Below, piece by piece: positions 1 to 9,885 of a DNA stretch of 64,000 nucleotides (its first letter is position 1; each line of letters begins with the position of its first letter). Made by a program: the position numbers and the translations under genes. The notes under the pieces are model-generated. The model searched no databases and was not told the DNA's origin. It worked only from the letters and a program-made list of their open reading frames with translations. The stretch lies in the NCBI GenBank assembly GCA_963573305.1, contig OY754329.1, forward strand, positions 20,303,200 through 20,367,199, given 5' to 3'. The stretch comes from Pyrrhosoma nymphula. Taxonomy: Eukaryota > Arthropoda > Insecta > Odonata > Coenagrionidae.

Positions 1-562
1 CAGAGGGGTGGATGCATTTAATGGCTGAGATGCAAATGTTTTCAATCCATTTCCTAATTATGTCAGGTGCTTCGCAAAAAGACTGAAATCAGATTATTCA
101 TGACATGTATTTTTATTGTTTTTTTAATGAAAATGTTTTATTTAATACCTTCACATGATTTTTTAAGTTACCACCTGGCCATAGATTCAACTTGTTACTG
201 TATCATCTATAATAATTATTATAATATACACTGTCCGAAATAATAGCACAGTTGACAGAAATGCAGTCAATTTTGTAAACTTGTCCAATACCGTATGGGA
301 AAGGGAATCATGTGACCGAATAATCCGTGATTGTGTCCTTTGTTTAAGTCATGTGATGGTGAAAAAATTGCTTACTTTTTATTTCTTCCTTAGCCTAATC
401 AGTATATTTCAACTGCGCTTTTGGAATCTTGAACAGACTCTGGGTTGTACCTCTTCATTGAAAAGTGTATTGAAATTCAATTGTAAAATTGAGATGCATG
501 ATGTGTGGACCAACTATTCCCAGAAATATGTTTAATCATCTCAAAATTGCAGGGATGAGTGG
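1..562. other. No gene seen
   Basis: AT-rich DNA, presumably intron or upstream flank of the ANKZF1-like gene. No exon could be supported. Confidence 0.5.
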
Positions 563-715
563 TCAGGGTTGCGACATACCTGGAAAAGTCAGGGAAATTG
601 AAAATGGCTCTGGAGAACGTGGAAAAGTCAGGGAAAATGAGAACTTACCCGGAAATTTGCTTTCCCAAGTCAAAATCTGTTTAAAATTGGATCTGAGGTT
701 TCCGCGGCATTTCTC

Positions 716-897
716 CATATTGGTATCGGCTTTTGGACGTTCCTCCGTGTTGTCTTGTCTAAAGGCGATGATAGTTTCTACAGCCATCCTGCTGGCATCT
801 TCAGGTCAGAAGTGTCGATGCTGGATGGCTGGAGAGACTGTCGTTGCCTTTAGACAAGACAACGCGGAGGAACGCCCGAAAGCCGTTACCAATATCA
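716..897. repeat. Inverted repeat with hammerhead-like motif
   Basis: Arms of roughly 65 bases (about 716-785 and 820-897) share GTTGTCTTGTCTAAAGGC and its complement. On the minus strand, 808-768 reads CTGAAGAT, a GCCAGC...GGCTG stem, then GAAAC, which is the recurrent hammerhead-like core. The same variant is found at 32208-32244. Confidence 0.6.
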
Positions 898-1436
898 AAA
901 TCTGTTTCTTTTCAATAAATGAGCAGTACCATTTTAGGCACTTTGTGTGTGTGTTGGCTTAGTGCTTTTAGTACCTTGCCAAAATGAGGCACTGAAGCTC
1001 TTATTTGGTCTTTATCAATTAATTATATGCACCTAAAATTAAATTTCAGGTCCTATTTTGTACACTCATGCTTAGGATGTTGGAGTATTTGTTTCTCCTC
1101 AGATTGTGTATGCACAGGTAATTCCTTGCTAGCCACTCCCAAGTCATAATAACCTCCAGTACGAGTCAGTAAAATTAAAAGTAATGAGCGACAGAATCTT
1201 TTGTCCATTAAGTGCCCTTATTTCCTTTTTTGTGGGAATATTAGGACTTGAATGTATGAGGAAACATGATTTTTCCTTCGAAAGCCTTATTTCATGTAGT
1301 GAAGAAATTTTTCTTTGGCCTTCTTCATTAGACACTTTAATGCTAAAATATGCTGTGTTAGGTTGTCCCTCCTTTTCTTTCGAGTTCTTAAGAGGATTCA
1401 ATCATTTCTTACTCTACCTTACATATATTCCATGGC

Positions 1437-1512
1437 CTTGATAATGGCAGGAAAGTCTTCTGCCGAAACGTCGGTGATCATGAAGAGCCTAGCCTGGTGG
1501 GAAACCCGAGAA
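1437..1512 (+). mobile_element. PLE-derived module with hammerhead-like motif
   Basis: GATAATGGCAG, a loop, CTGCCGAAACGTCGG, and then a 45-base flank ending GGTGGGAAACCCGAGAAC. The same module is at 27503-27590 (minus), and related forms bracket the PLE at 56131-56218 and 58103-58193. The CTGANGA part is eroded here. Confidence 0.55.
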
Positions 1513-1817
1513 CAACTCATCAATTTCCTACTCTTCTCAATGACTCTTCATTAATTGATGGATCAATCCACTTGTTAGTCCAATTGTATATTTTCCATGT
1601 ATAAATTCCTCGGGGATGATTTTATAAACAGCTGCTACGTATTAATTAGCTTGAAATTCTAAGAGTGGTTCTCCTCATTCATTCTATCATCCTAATCCGT
1701 GTTTACCCTTTGCTCTTCCTTCTTGATTTTGCGCAACAATGGTATTCCAGTGTCTAAGCATTATTCAGTTATCAATTCAACAGATTGAGGCGAGATATCG
1801 TGGAAGTTCTTCATAAT

Positions 1818-1996
1818 ATAAGAGAAGCAATTGCACTTTTCCACAAATTGCTTTAATGCGCACAACGCGTTTCGGCTCACAGACCCATCATCAGGTACAA
1901 GACTTGTACCTGATGATGGCTCTGTGAGCCGAAACGCGTTGTACACATTAAAGAAATTTGTGGAAAAGTGCAATTGTTTCTCTTATATTATTATTT
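1818..1996. repeat. Foldback with paired hammerhead-like motifs
   Basis: Arms of about 80 bases flank a short centre. The plus-strand motif at 1906-1944 reads GTAC, CTGATGA, U, a GGCTC/GAGCC stem with a 3-nt loop, GAAACGCGTT, GTAC. The outer GTAC/GTAC strands form stem I. The minus-strand copy is at 1861-1897. A clean example of the family. Confidence 0.75.
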
Positions 1997-3788
1997 AGTT
2001 ATCTTCTTCTTTCACATTTTTTTAAAGATATTTTTCACTGAGTACTTTGATTTCTCTGTACTCCGTCATAGGCTTGTAGACTTGTACAGCTATTGTGTCT
2101 GTCAGCTTAGTTGCTATCTTAATTATGGTTATCCTTTTTTCACACTGGAGGATGTTTTTAACATGCATTCTAGTGCTCTTCTTGAGCAAAATTCATACCC
2201 CTGCATGTTAAATAATCCAGTATGTGTGATCTTGTTGTATCCTCTACAAAAGTCTTCTACTTCAGACCACTTAATCTCTTTAATTTCCAAATGTCAACGC
2301 CCATCCTCTGCTTTTCTGCTTGTGTGTGGTGTGAAGTGATGTTACATTCCATGTTCTAATCCTGAATTGACCATAAGGTATAGTTGATAATCTCCCCATT
2401 TGGTTATCTGATTGGGAAACTATTTATTCAATGACATATTTTACTCTAGGAGGTTCCATTAGCTCTTTGCTTGATAAAAAATGTAAAAGACTGAGTGTTG
2501 GTTACAGGAAGCTCCTTGAGATTGTAATGTGGTGAATTCTCCTTGTCTTCCACATGTCAAAGCAATAAAGCATCTCAAAGTTATAGGCAAAGATTTTATA
2601 GATGTTCCTGAAATATGAATGCAACCAAAAACAATGTTTTTTATGATACTAAATTTTTGGCCTCTATTATTTAAGAAAATTTCAAGTGCTATGCGGAAGT
2701 AAACAGTACAATTAACGGCCCTCGAAAATGGAGCTATGTGAAGTATCAACATTAAGAAAGAATAAATCCTCCTGTTCCACCTAGGTCAAAGCATGCACCG
2801 GTGGTACAGTGGCCGATACAATTGGAAGTTGTCCCCCAGCCATGCAGTCTTTGAAATACGATCGAGCACTTAATGTCGATGGACGTCATAAATGAAGCTT
2901 TTCTGTATAATCTCTGCATAGCTACAGTTAATTTTTTACATAAAAATTTCATGAAATTCCGTTAAGAAACATCAAATGTAACTATTTGTTCTTAAACAAC
3001 ATTGTTCGTCAGTTTATGTAGTCTTGAGAAAACCACTGCTGCAATGATTTTTATGTCGTGGGAGTACAGACAGAGGAGATGCTTTTAATGAAGGATATCT
3101 TTTGTATCTCGCCTTCAAGTTTCTGTCTCAGCTAGAGAAAACATGCAGAAATATATGCTCTCCTTGAATTTTGGCCACTTCTGCTATTAGGGAGAAGGTT
3201 GTCAGAACCAGTTATGTAGGTGTGCAGGGGGCTGATGTGTAGCACTAGTGGCCATAACACAAGGGTAAGATTCGGAATTATGTTTAATATAAGATTCAAA
3301 CCAACCTGTTTTTCATGTACCTACATATTTCGCTATAATGCATATTTTTATCACTATATGGTGTGCAAAATGTTAATGTGTTTTTCTCTTATTCTTGCTC
3401 TTTATTTATAATACCCGCTTGTAATTAAATGGGTATTTTAACCTGAAAAAATGAAATTTTTGACCTGGAAAACCTGGAAAAGTACTGGAATTTCGTAATT
3501 TCTGGTATGTAGCAACCCTGAGTAGGCATGTCTCTTTTTAAAGTTAAAAAGTAGTATTTTACAGCTGTCATAAATAGGTTTGTATGGTGCAGGCACATGC
3601 ATCAAAGTTTTTTTCCTCCAGGTCGTTCTTGGTATTTGAATTAGATCCATGATATATACTTGCATTGCTGTATATTCATACTTGCCATTGCCGAAGAAAA
3701 GATCCGCGACATTGGCCATCGTCATTCGTTTTTATATTTCTTCACAATGTAAATTATTAATCGATTTTTCTATTGTAATTTCTTCCAG
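1997..3788. other. Presumed ANKZF1-like intron
   Basis: AT-rich, with no further exon recognised. Contains the right end of the possible hAT-like element at 3504-3520. Confidence 0.4.
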
Positions 3789-3980
3789 AGGGCGCTCGCT
3801 GCTGAAAGGAGGCTCTTGGAGAGGTCCAAGAAAGGACAGGGGAAGCCAGTGGTCATATCCAGGTGTTACCAGTGTGCCATGGACATCACGGGGAAAACAC
3901 CGTTTGAGTACGACGTGAATAGATTTTGCTCCATGGATTGCCTTAAGTTACACCGAGCAAAATCGAAACCTGCGTCTTGA
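3789..3980 (+). CDS. ANKZF1: Terminal coding exon of an ANKZF1/Vms1-like gene
   Basis: A polypyrimidine tract and CAG acceptor end at 3788. The exon then reads 63 codons in frame (phase 0 entry, RALAAERRLLERSKK start) to TGA at 3978-3980. The peptide holds a basic helix followed by a treble-clef zinc motif: C26-x2-C29, then GKTPFEY, then C47-x3-C51-x3-H55. From memory of the family, animal ANKZF1 (peptidyl-tRNA hydrolase of ribosome quality control, partner of p97/VCP) ends in the same way: an ALAAERRL-type helix, a CxxC, a G-x-TPF-x-Y segment, and FC-x3-C-x3-HR. The function of the gene would be release of nascent chains from stalled 60S subunits in the cytosol. Only this exon is visible; the VLRF1 and ankyrin exons are not seen in 1-3788, so they lie upstream of the window or are unrecognised. 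The alternative is another protein with a C-terminal treble clef. The exon itself is very likely real; the name is a recognition call. Confidence 0.7.
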   Translation, partial: RALAAERRLLERSKKGQGKPVVISRCYQCAMDITGKTPFEYDVNRFCSMDCLKLHRAKSKPAS

Positions 3981-4047
3981 TTGTACCAAAGCATCCCCTC
4001 CCCCGATGTAAATTTATTACTGTATGTTTTTACGGCAGATTGGCGGC

Positions 4048-4053
4048 AATAAA
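4048..4053 (+). terminator. Poly(A) signal of the ANKZF1-like gene
   Basis: AATAAA lies 68 bases after the TGA stop at 3980 and is followed by an A-run. It is the first canonical signal after the stop, which would give a very short 3' UTR ending close to 4070, just where the next promoter begins. Confidence 0.6.
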
Positions 4054-4065
4054 AAAGTTATCCAT

Positions 4066-4077
4066 TGCGCATGCGCG
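4066..4077. promoter_or_regulatory. NRF-1-like palindrome in presumed promoter
   Basis: TGCGCATGCGCG matches the NRF-1 (insect erect-wing) consensus YGCGCAYGCGCR. It sits 223 bases before the ATG at 4300, in a locally CpG-rich stretch (about 4060-4330), and directly after the poly(A) signal of the upstream gene. Such sites are typical of broad housekeeping promoters. No TATA box is evident. Confidence 0.5.
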
Positions 4078-4299
4078 TTCCTTTATTTCCTATCGAACAA
4101 GCGACAGTCGTAATGCCAAAGGGGGGGAGCGCAGGAGCGTAACAGGAAAACGCAGTCTCGGCAGTGCTTGTGGATGGTGCTGTTGGATTGAGGTGTTGGA
4201 AAGGTTGGTTTGGTTGCGTGATCGGAAAATGAGGTTACGGTGAACTCGTGAAACGATGTTGCTGGTTTGGAAAGGTTGTGAACTGAAGAGGACCCGAAG

Positions 4300-4359
4300 A
4301 TGGTGCCTGTAGTGTGTTTATCCGCCGGAGCCCTGGCTGTATTCCTTTTAGCTGTTAAG
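4300..4359 (+). CDS. Exon 1 of an unnamed secreted or membrane protein (signal peptide)
   Basis: The ATG at 4300 has a good context (A at -3, G at +4) and an in-frame TGA at 4279, so it is a natural start. The 20 codons encode MVPVVCLSAGALAVFLLAVK, a typical signal peptide or first membrane segment with a hydrophobic core from residue 7 to 19. The exon ends AAG|GTACGC, a good 5' splice site, in phase 0. It lies 319 bases after the stop of the ANKZF1-like gene, in the same direction, behind an NRF-1-like site. The next phase-matching exon I can find is at 34462. I do not recognise the family from so short a piece. A small cysteine-rich secreted or single-pass membrane protein is the natural guess, and that is inference. 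Confidence 0.55.
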
Positions 4360-5907
4360 GTACGCATCGCCCATACCCGTCGGTCGAGTGAGTGACAACA
4401 ACAAATGTTTTTCTCGTGCTTGCCTTCTTTCACGCTTGAGAAAGTCACCAGGCATATAGCTACTTAATGTTGACGAAGTGTTCATTTTTCCCTGTGAATC
4501 GTTATATGTCTGACAACAGTGGATGGACAAACGATTGCCTCATTGTTTATGTTTGCGGAAACCACTCCGGCCTAGGGTACGGAATTTCCGTGGGGTCCTC
4601 CCCGCTCCCCTTATATATAGAGCTTTGATGATCCTCGCGAAGTGACGAGGCACTCGTTAATTTTGGAGAACGACGTGAGGAATTAGCAGTTTTATGCGGC
4701 TTTGATTTCTATCAGTTGTTGTCGTAACATGCTATCAGTGTTGCGTGAATCTGTTTTTTCTTCGCTATTCGCGTTTTTATGGAGGGTGTTTCAACAATGC
4801 CCCGTCATCCTGCGTCACCCCGGAAACGTAAACAATAAAAATGATTGGCTGATGTGTTTTGGATGTCGGGAAGTGGTTGCGTTAATTTATTTCTTCTTCT
4901 CTTTGAACGGTGAGAGTTATTTTTATTGTACTCAAGTCCTTATTTTCTCTTTATTGAACTATTTTTTTTCGTCCATCATTTATCGTGAATACCAGTTTTT
5001 TTCCAACAGTTGTGTCCTCGGCTCTCTATTTTGTGTGTGTACATTTTTTCTATTCCGTAGATGTGGGGAGTGCGGTTTGGAGAGGATGTGTTCTAGAGAG
5101 GAAAAAAAAAATATATATATATATATATTTATTTTTTTCCCTCCTTCACCACCCTTCCATCCCATGATCCTATCCCCTTCCTATCCCCTCCCCCATTGGC
5201 GATTCGCAAGCCCGTTACAGTACCGCAATACCATCAAAAGTGGGACGACAACAAGGGAGAGATAAGGGGGGAGGGGGTTAGGAGGGCGTAGGGGGAGGGG
5301 GGAAGTGGGTGTTCGCCGCTGCCTTTATACATTTATGTGTGCCCCCCACCCCCTCTTATCCTCCCCCACCCCCCGACCCCTCTCTCCCCTCCTCTAGCCC
5401 GGATGTTGGGGATCGATTGCCCTGGACTCTAAACTTCTCCTTCCCTTAGCAGTCGGTGGCGCTGTGCTGTATGCTCCGGCTGCTACTGCTAGGATATTTC
5501 CCACCCTCCCTTACATATGACCCCCCCTTACTCTCCCCCCCCACCCCCCGTACCCCTTTATACGAAGCGAGCGCCAGTCTCCCTGCCGCCGCCAAATGCC
5601 CTTCTCTGCTGCCGACGACCCCTCCTGTTCCCCTACCCCCCTGTTTCGCTGCCTCTTTTGATTTTTTTTACCCTGCCTTATTATTGGGTATCCTACCAGC
5701 TGATTGGTAGTTTTTTTTTGGACGGTCCCTACCTTAACTTCCTCTTTTCGGGGTGAAATTTTCAATTTCATGCTCATAAATTGCCCGCCATCGAGTATCT
5801 CTTTTCAGTTCCTCAAACCCTCTGCTTCTCCTTACGTCGTCCGGAATTAATTCTTTATCCTCTTCCGCGATCATTAGTAAATGGGATATACATCATCGTC
5901 ATTGGGT
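4360..5907 (+). other. Start of presumed 30-kb intron; low-complexity
   Basis: Unique DNA to about 5100, then a short TA run (5110-5128) and long C/T-rich, G-poor stretches (5140-5680). No gene evidence. Confidence 0.5.
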
Positions 5908-6590
5908 GTCGACCCAGCTGATTGGTTGGTTTTTGCTTAGTCCTTGCCGTACCTTCCGCATTTCTGGGACATATTTTAACTCCCTAATATTAGTTCGGCC
6001 CAGCTGATTGGTTGGTTTTTGTTTAGTCCTTACCGCATTTCTGGGACATCTTTTCACTTTCCCTAATTAGGCTGGGAGCCGCTAGAGACTCTGAGTCTGC
6101 GTGCTAGGCTTAGATTACTTGACCAATTAAGAATAGATATCTTTAAGAGCGACACGGAGGACATCCTATTAGAACCTCACTACTTTTCCAGGTCTGACAG
6201 AAACGATAAATTAAGAGAGATATTTTGCCGAACGGATAGGTATGGGAATTCGTTTTTCCCCCGAACGATAAGGGACTTTAATAAATGCTAGGCGTAATTT
6301 CATTAGAGCGTTTCATTTTTATATGTAAACGGCTGGTGTCCTAACACCCCCCGCCACACGCCTATTGAGGTGGCTTGCGGGGTGGTATGTAGATGCAGAT
6401 GAATATTAGTTCGACACAGCTGATTGGTTGGTTTTTCTTCAGTCCTTACCGTAACTTCCGTATTTCTGGGACATCTATTAACTCCCTAATACCAGCTCGA
6501 CCCAGCTGATTCGTTGGTTTTTGTTTAGTCTTTATCGCACCTTCAGCGTTTCTGGGGCATCTTTTCACACCTTCCCTATTATTAGTTGTT
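5908..6590 (+). repeat. Tandem array of an ~86-bp unit, interrupted by a LINE
   Basis: Units begin near CCCAGCTGATTGGTTGG and contain TTTCTGGGACATCTTTT. They occur at about 5908, 5994, 6404 and 6494, and a decayed one near 5695. The 5'-truncated LINE at 6064-6401 splits the array between AATTAG and AATATTAG. Confidence 0.7.
6064..6401 (+). pseudogene. CR1/Jockey-like LINE, 3' fragment (copy L1)
   Basis: The sequence encodes the C-terminal end of a non-LTR retrotransposon ORF2 (LGWEPLETLSLR..., RTDRYGNSFFPRTIRDFNKC, stop near 6291). A 3' UTR follows with the family signature CCCCGCCACACGCC...GGCTTGCGGGGTGGTATG and a decayed TAGATG tail. The same family is at 20752, 40172, 62106 and 62402. It is 5'-truncated, as usual for target-primed reverse transcription, and dead on its own. 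It sits inside a tandem array. Confidence 0.85.
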
Positions 6591-7212
6591 TGCCATAAAG
6601 TCTCTCTTAATTGACTCACGCCCTCTGACCCATTCAATTCTTCCTCTTCCGCGTTTGCTTCACGTGCTCTTCCCACCCTATTCAAAATACCCTCACATCT
6701 CGAAAGGCTCCCGGACCAGTTTTACTGCCCTCTCTTAAATTTCCGCCAATAATTTCCTTCCCCACCGTCTCCATCACTTCCTCGTTAGTCTTCCTGGCTA
6801 AACCACCTAAAACTCTCCATTCTTCTCCGCACCCACATCACAAAAGCGATTTTTACTCTAGCTCATCATAAAAATTGCTTGCGCTTTACCATCGTAGGCG
6901 TGCTCTTGCATGCTTCCTGTCCGAATACTGACGACCCTGTTTTTTTAATGGCGTTTTCGAGTGCTGTTAAGCAAGGGCTACGTCATGCGAAGTTTCCAGC
7001 GCAGAGGGCCGAGTGGAATGCTCTGCTCCACTCGTCTCGTTATAAGTGGACGCTCTGATTCGGGTCCTTATAGAGATTATTTGGATGACATCATGCTCAA
7101 ATAATTGAATCACTATCCTGTCATCGCGTTTCCCTTTCTACGTATTCATTTTCGTTTCCCAGTAGGCGTGATGTGCTACGGTAGTGTTAAACCGTCAGAC
7201 CTCTCAAGTAAA
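6591..7212. other. No gene or repeat recognised
   Basis: Pyrimidine-rich, then ordinary AT-rich DNA between the tandem array and MITE A1. Confidence 0.5.
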
Positions 7213-8294
7213 TTGAAGGTAGTTTGAGCGAGATATTTCCCTGTTTATAATGGAAGCCATATTCGTACTTATTTTTTTAATATCAGCGTCTGTAAGAAGT
7301 GTGAAATAAATATTGTAATATTAATGGTGCAAAAATATAGTTGTATGAGTATAGGGTGCCCGTTGAAATTCAACGGGAAGGAGAAAAAATTCAAACTGTC
7401 TCATAAGGCTAATGGCTAAGTCATTTATGCTAGTGGCGTAAATATCTTATTGAAGATCAAATATTTGGTTGCCAAGGAAAGATGATATTGTTGATTTCAG
7501 GGAAAATGTGAGATTTTTCAGCTAAAAACTTGACTTTCACAAGAATATGAAACGTAATAGAAAACCGATTGGAAACATTATAATTTTCATTTATTAGGCC
7601 ATCCGATAAAGAAAATTCCAGCCCTCTATCTTGAGTGAAAGTATTTTTAAAAAGCAAAAAATAAACCCACTGCACCGAACCCAATGATTAGCATGGACCA
7701 CCAGAGGGACCTCTGGGGGGCTTTAGGGGACCCTTAGGGCTTTTTTAATATAGCCTATATTACCCACACATATATTTTATATATACATGGCAAATTTCAG
7801 CTCAATCGGTCCAGTAGTGTTTGCGTGATTGAGTAACAAACACACAAACTTTCACATTTATAATATTTTAGTAGGATATGACCAAAAGTTTCAGTAACTA
7901 AATATATCTTATTAAGTCTCTAACTTGACTCATTTTTTCACACCGCACGGTGAAAGCACTTTCAAAACTGATGGTATTTTTGTGATTCTGTAAAAATTAC
8001 TGCAGTGAATAATCGAATAATTTTTATAAATAGTTGATAAAGCATGCAAACTAAACACCGTTAGTTTTTTGACGAATTCTTGGTGTTGCGAATTCCTATT
8101 TTTTTATATTCTCCCTCAGGAGCGTACCTACAGCCGTAATCTATCCCAAGGAAAGCAGCTTATATTTTCAGGTAAATTACTCTGAAAGTAGTTCAGCAAG
8201 GGGTTAGTATTTGGTTATCGTTGTAAAGATGAGAGTTCTATCTTTAAAATGAGGTCAAATTCTTGGTGAAGTGATATTTTGGTCGAACTACAAT
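7213..8294 (+). mobile_element. TTAA-type MITE family A (copy 1), interrupted
   Basis: Left end TTGAAGGTAGTTTGAGCGAG. The interior matches copies A2-A6: CATAATGGAGACC-like start, GCGTCTGTAAGAAG, TTAATGGTGCAAA, then GACTCATTTTTT and a GGTGAAGTGAT right end. The match breaks at 7348 and resumes at 7878, with another repeat between. This is the most diverged copy of the family in the window. Confidence 0.75.
7349..7877 (+). mobile_element. SINE/RTE-tail-like insertion inside MITE A1
   Basis: The insert begins GTATAGGGTGCCCGTTGAAA and ends with TTTCAGCTCAATCGGTCCAG, GAGTAACAAACACACAAAC, TTATAATATTTTAGTAGGAT. That end resembles the 3' termini of RTE-type retroelements and dependent SINEs. ATGA at 7345-7348 and 7878-7881 could be the target duplication. 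No protein is recognised. Family assignment is from memory of the tail. Confidence 0.5.
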
Positions 8295-8989
8295 GAAGTG
8301 AATCAGTTTCAATAAGGAATGTTGATTTTTTTCCATCGTGGCTATTGCCAAGTAAAATCGGGGTTTTTGTATTTTTAATAGCTGGATGGAACGTAGGATT
8401 ATCGTGTGAAGACACTTTAGTAAAGTCGTTTGCGAGTGCCTTGAAGCCAGGAAACCAGAATGCGAAGTGTCCTTTGAAGACTGATTGTGAGTGGGATGTA
8501 CTCTCATTGCAAGAAAAGTTGCCTTCCGTATAAGTTGGTACTTTCATTCGAATCCTTATAAAGATGAGATGAGTGGGATGGTTAAATACTCAACATCGAC
8601 ATCCCCATTATACCCTCATGTTTTCCACCCTGGCACATTCCGTTTTTCTTTCCTCGTGGCGTGATGTGCAACAAAAGTATTGGATCGCCATGGGTGGTTA
8701 ATTCTGGAGAGGGTTAAAATGCGCTAAAAAGGAATTTAAAGTATTATTTTCGAACGTGGCTCTTGGCCTAATGCGATTGTGATTTTTGTCTTGCAATGGG
8801 CGAATGGAAAATTCAATCATTGTGTTAACGACCCTGTTTTTTTGACGTTTTCATGTCCTATGAGTTACGGCATTAGGATTTTCAAATGTACGAAGGAATG
8901 TGATGTACATACATACATACCCATACCGCCGTTTTTTTTCGGGTAATCGGTATTCAAAAGAGCTTAATTTTCGGTGTTAGACCCATTAA

Positions 8990-9120
8990 ACTGGCTCTTT
9001 TTATTTAAACGTTTTTATTAAGTCTGTTTTTGTCTGTCTGTCTGTTCGGTACAAATTTTGCAATCGATTTTCAACTAACTTCCCGGTGAGCTAGAGACTT
9101 GAACCTTTAAACATGCCGCA
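8990..9120 (+). repeat. TGTC-repeat retroelement-like fragment
   Basis: TTTGTCTGTCTGTCTG is followed by a CAAATTTTGCAATCGA-type block and GAGCTAGAGACTTGAACC. I recall this arrangement from arthropod retroelement 3' ends but cannot name the family. Confidence 0.25.
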
Positions 9121-9149
9121 GCTCAGAACCGGATGTCAATGCAGTAATA

Positions 9150-9151
9150 TG

Positions 9152-9186
<35 letters not shown>
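9150..9186. repeat. (TA)n microsatellite
   Basis: An uninterrupted TA run lies immediately left of the foldback at 9221-9750. A second TA-rich run (9750-9810) lies at its right border. Confidence 0.9.
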
Positions 9187-9188
<2 letters not shown>

Positions 9189-9220
9189 GAAACGAAAATT
9201 TCGCCAATAGGCCACAATAT

Positions 9221-9750
9221 AATAAAAACACTTGACAGGGGGTGGGGAAAGAAAAGTAAAAAGAGAGAGAGGACTTACTGGGACGTTTCGGGCATGTAGG
9301 CCCTTCTTCAGCTGTAGAAAATTGACATTCGCATGCGCATTGATCCGCATTCCATCAGCGAAATCAGGATTTTTTGTACAAAATATCAAAAATGTGGAAT
9401 TAAGTATTTGTTTTGACTCACACTGTCGCGGTAGAACCTCCTTAAGACAGTAATGCTCCTCTAAGAGTCTCTTCCACCACATTCACCTGTCTTCTCCTTC
9501 CTCTCCGACCTTTCACTCTACAATCATAAATCTGTTTCGTTAAGAATTATTCTCTTCATCATAAATCCTGATCGTGGAAATCGTAATTTTTGTCTAGGAT
9601 GTTATCTTCCAGTGTGAATGGAGAATGAAATTATGTTTCGGTTATTAAATTTTCTACAGCTGAAGAAGGGCCTACATGCCCGAAACGTCCCAGTAAGTCC
9701 TCTCTCTCTTTTTACTTTTCTTTCCCCACCCCCTGTCAAGTGTTTTTATT
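9221..9750. mobile_element. Hammerhead-like foldback enclosing a duplicated segment
   Basis: The 103-base arms (9221-9323 and 9648-9750) are almost perfect complements. Each carries the motif CTGAAGAAGGGC-loop-GCCCGAAACGTCC (minus strand in the left arm, plus strand at 9656-9692 in the right). Between them lies about 310 bases matching 10961-11274, including the TTAAG terminus of MITE C1 and host flank. Confidence 0.8.
9346..9650 (-). repeat. Segmental copy of 10961-11274 (partial MITE C plus flank)
   Basis: 9346-9445 is the right terminal 100 bases of MITE C up to its TTAA. 9446-9650 matches the sequence beyond that TTAA at 11056-11270 (CTTCTCCTTCCTCTCCGACC, TTTTTGTCTAGGATGTTATC). Because the match crosses the element border, it is a copy of that locus and not an independent insertion. 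Confidence 0.8.
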
Positions 9751-9885
9751 ATATATGTATATATATATATATTGAATATTACAGTATAAGTAATATATAT
9801 ATATATATGAAATATTATTCATACACAATATAATATAGTAATTTTATATTTCAAATATAAAAACATAAGACTAAGAAGCAGAAAA

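Larger units (their letters stand above)
563..3520. mobile_element. Possible hAT-like TIR pair around a 2.96-kb span
   Basis: CAGGGTTGCGACATACC at 563 is matched in inverted form at 3504-3520 (ending GTAGCAACCCTG). Both ends are followed inward by CCTGGAAAAGT-type subterminal repeats. CAGGG starts are typical of hAT elements. No 8-bp duplication is clear at the two borders and no transposase is seen inside, so this may be one decayed element carrying later insertions or two separate fragments of the same family. It lies in the presumed last intron of the ANKZF1-like gene. Confidence 0.35.

Noticed and set aside
3977..4243. 88-codon ORF across the promoter region
   Set aside because: It spans the poly(A) signal and NRF-1-like site. 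A by-product of the CpG-rich promoter.
4702..5265. 187-codon ORF downstream of exon 1
   Set aside because: Composition follows T-rich and C-rich low-complexity DNA, with a run of I/Y from a TA repeat. It lies in the presumed intron.
5908..6590. CRISPR-like array of repeats
   Set aside because: Units are contiguous ~86-bp tandem repeats without unique spacers, in a eukaryotic context.
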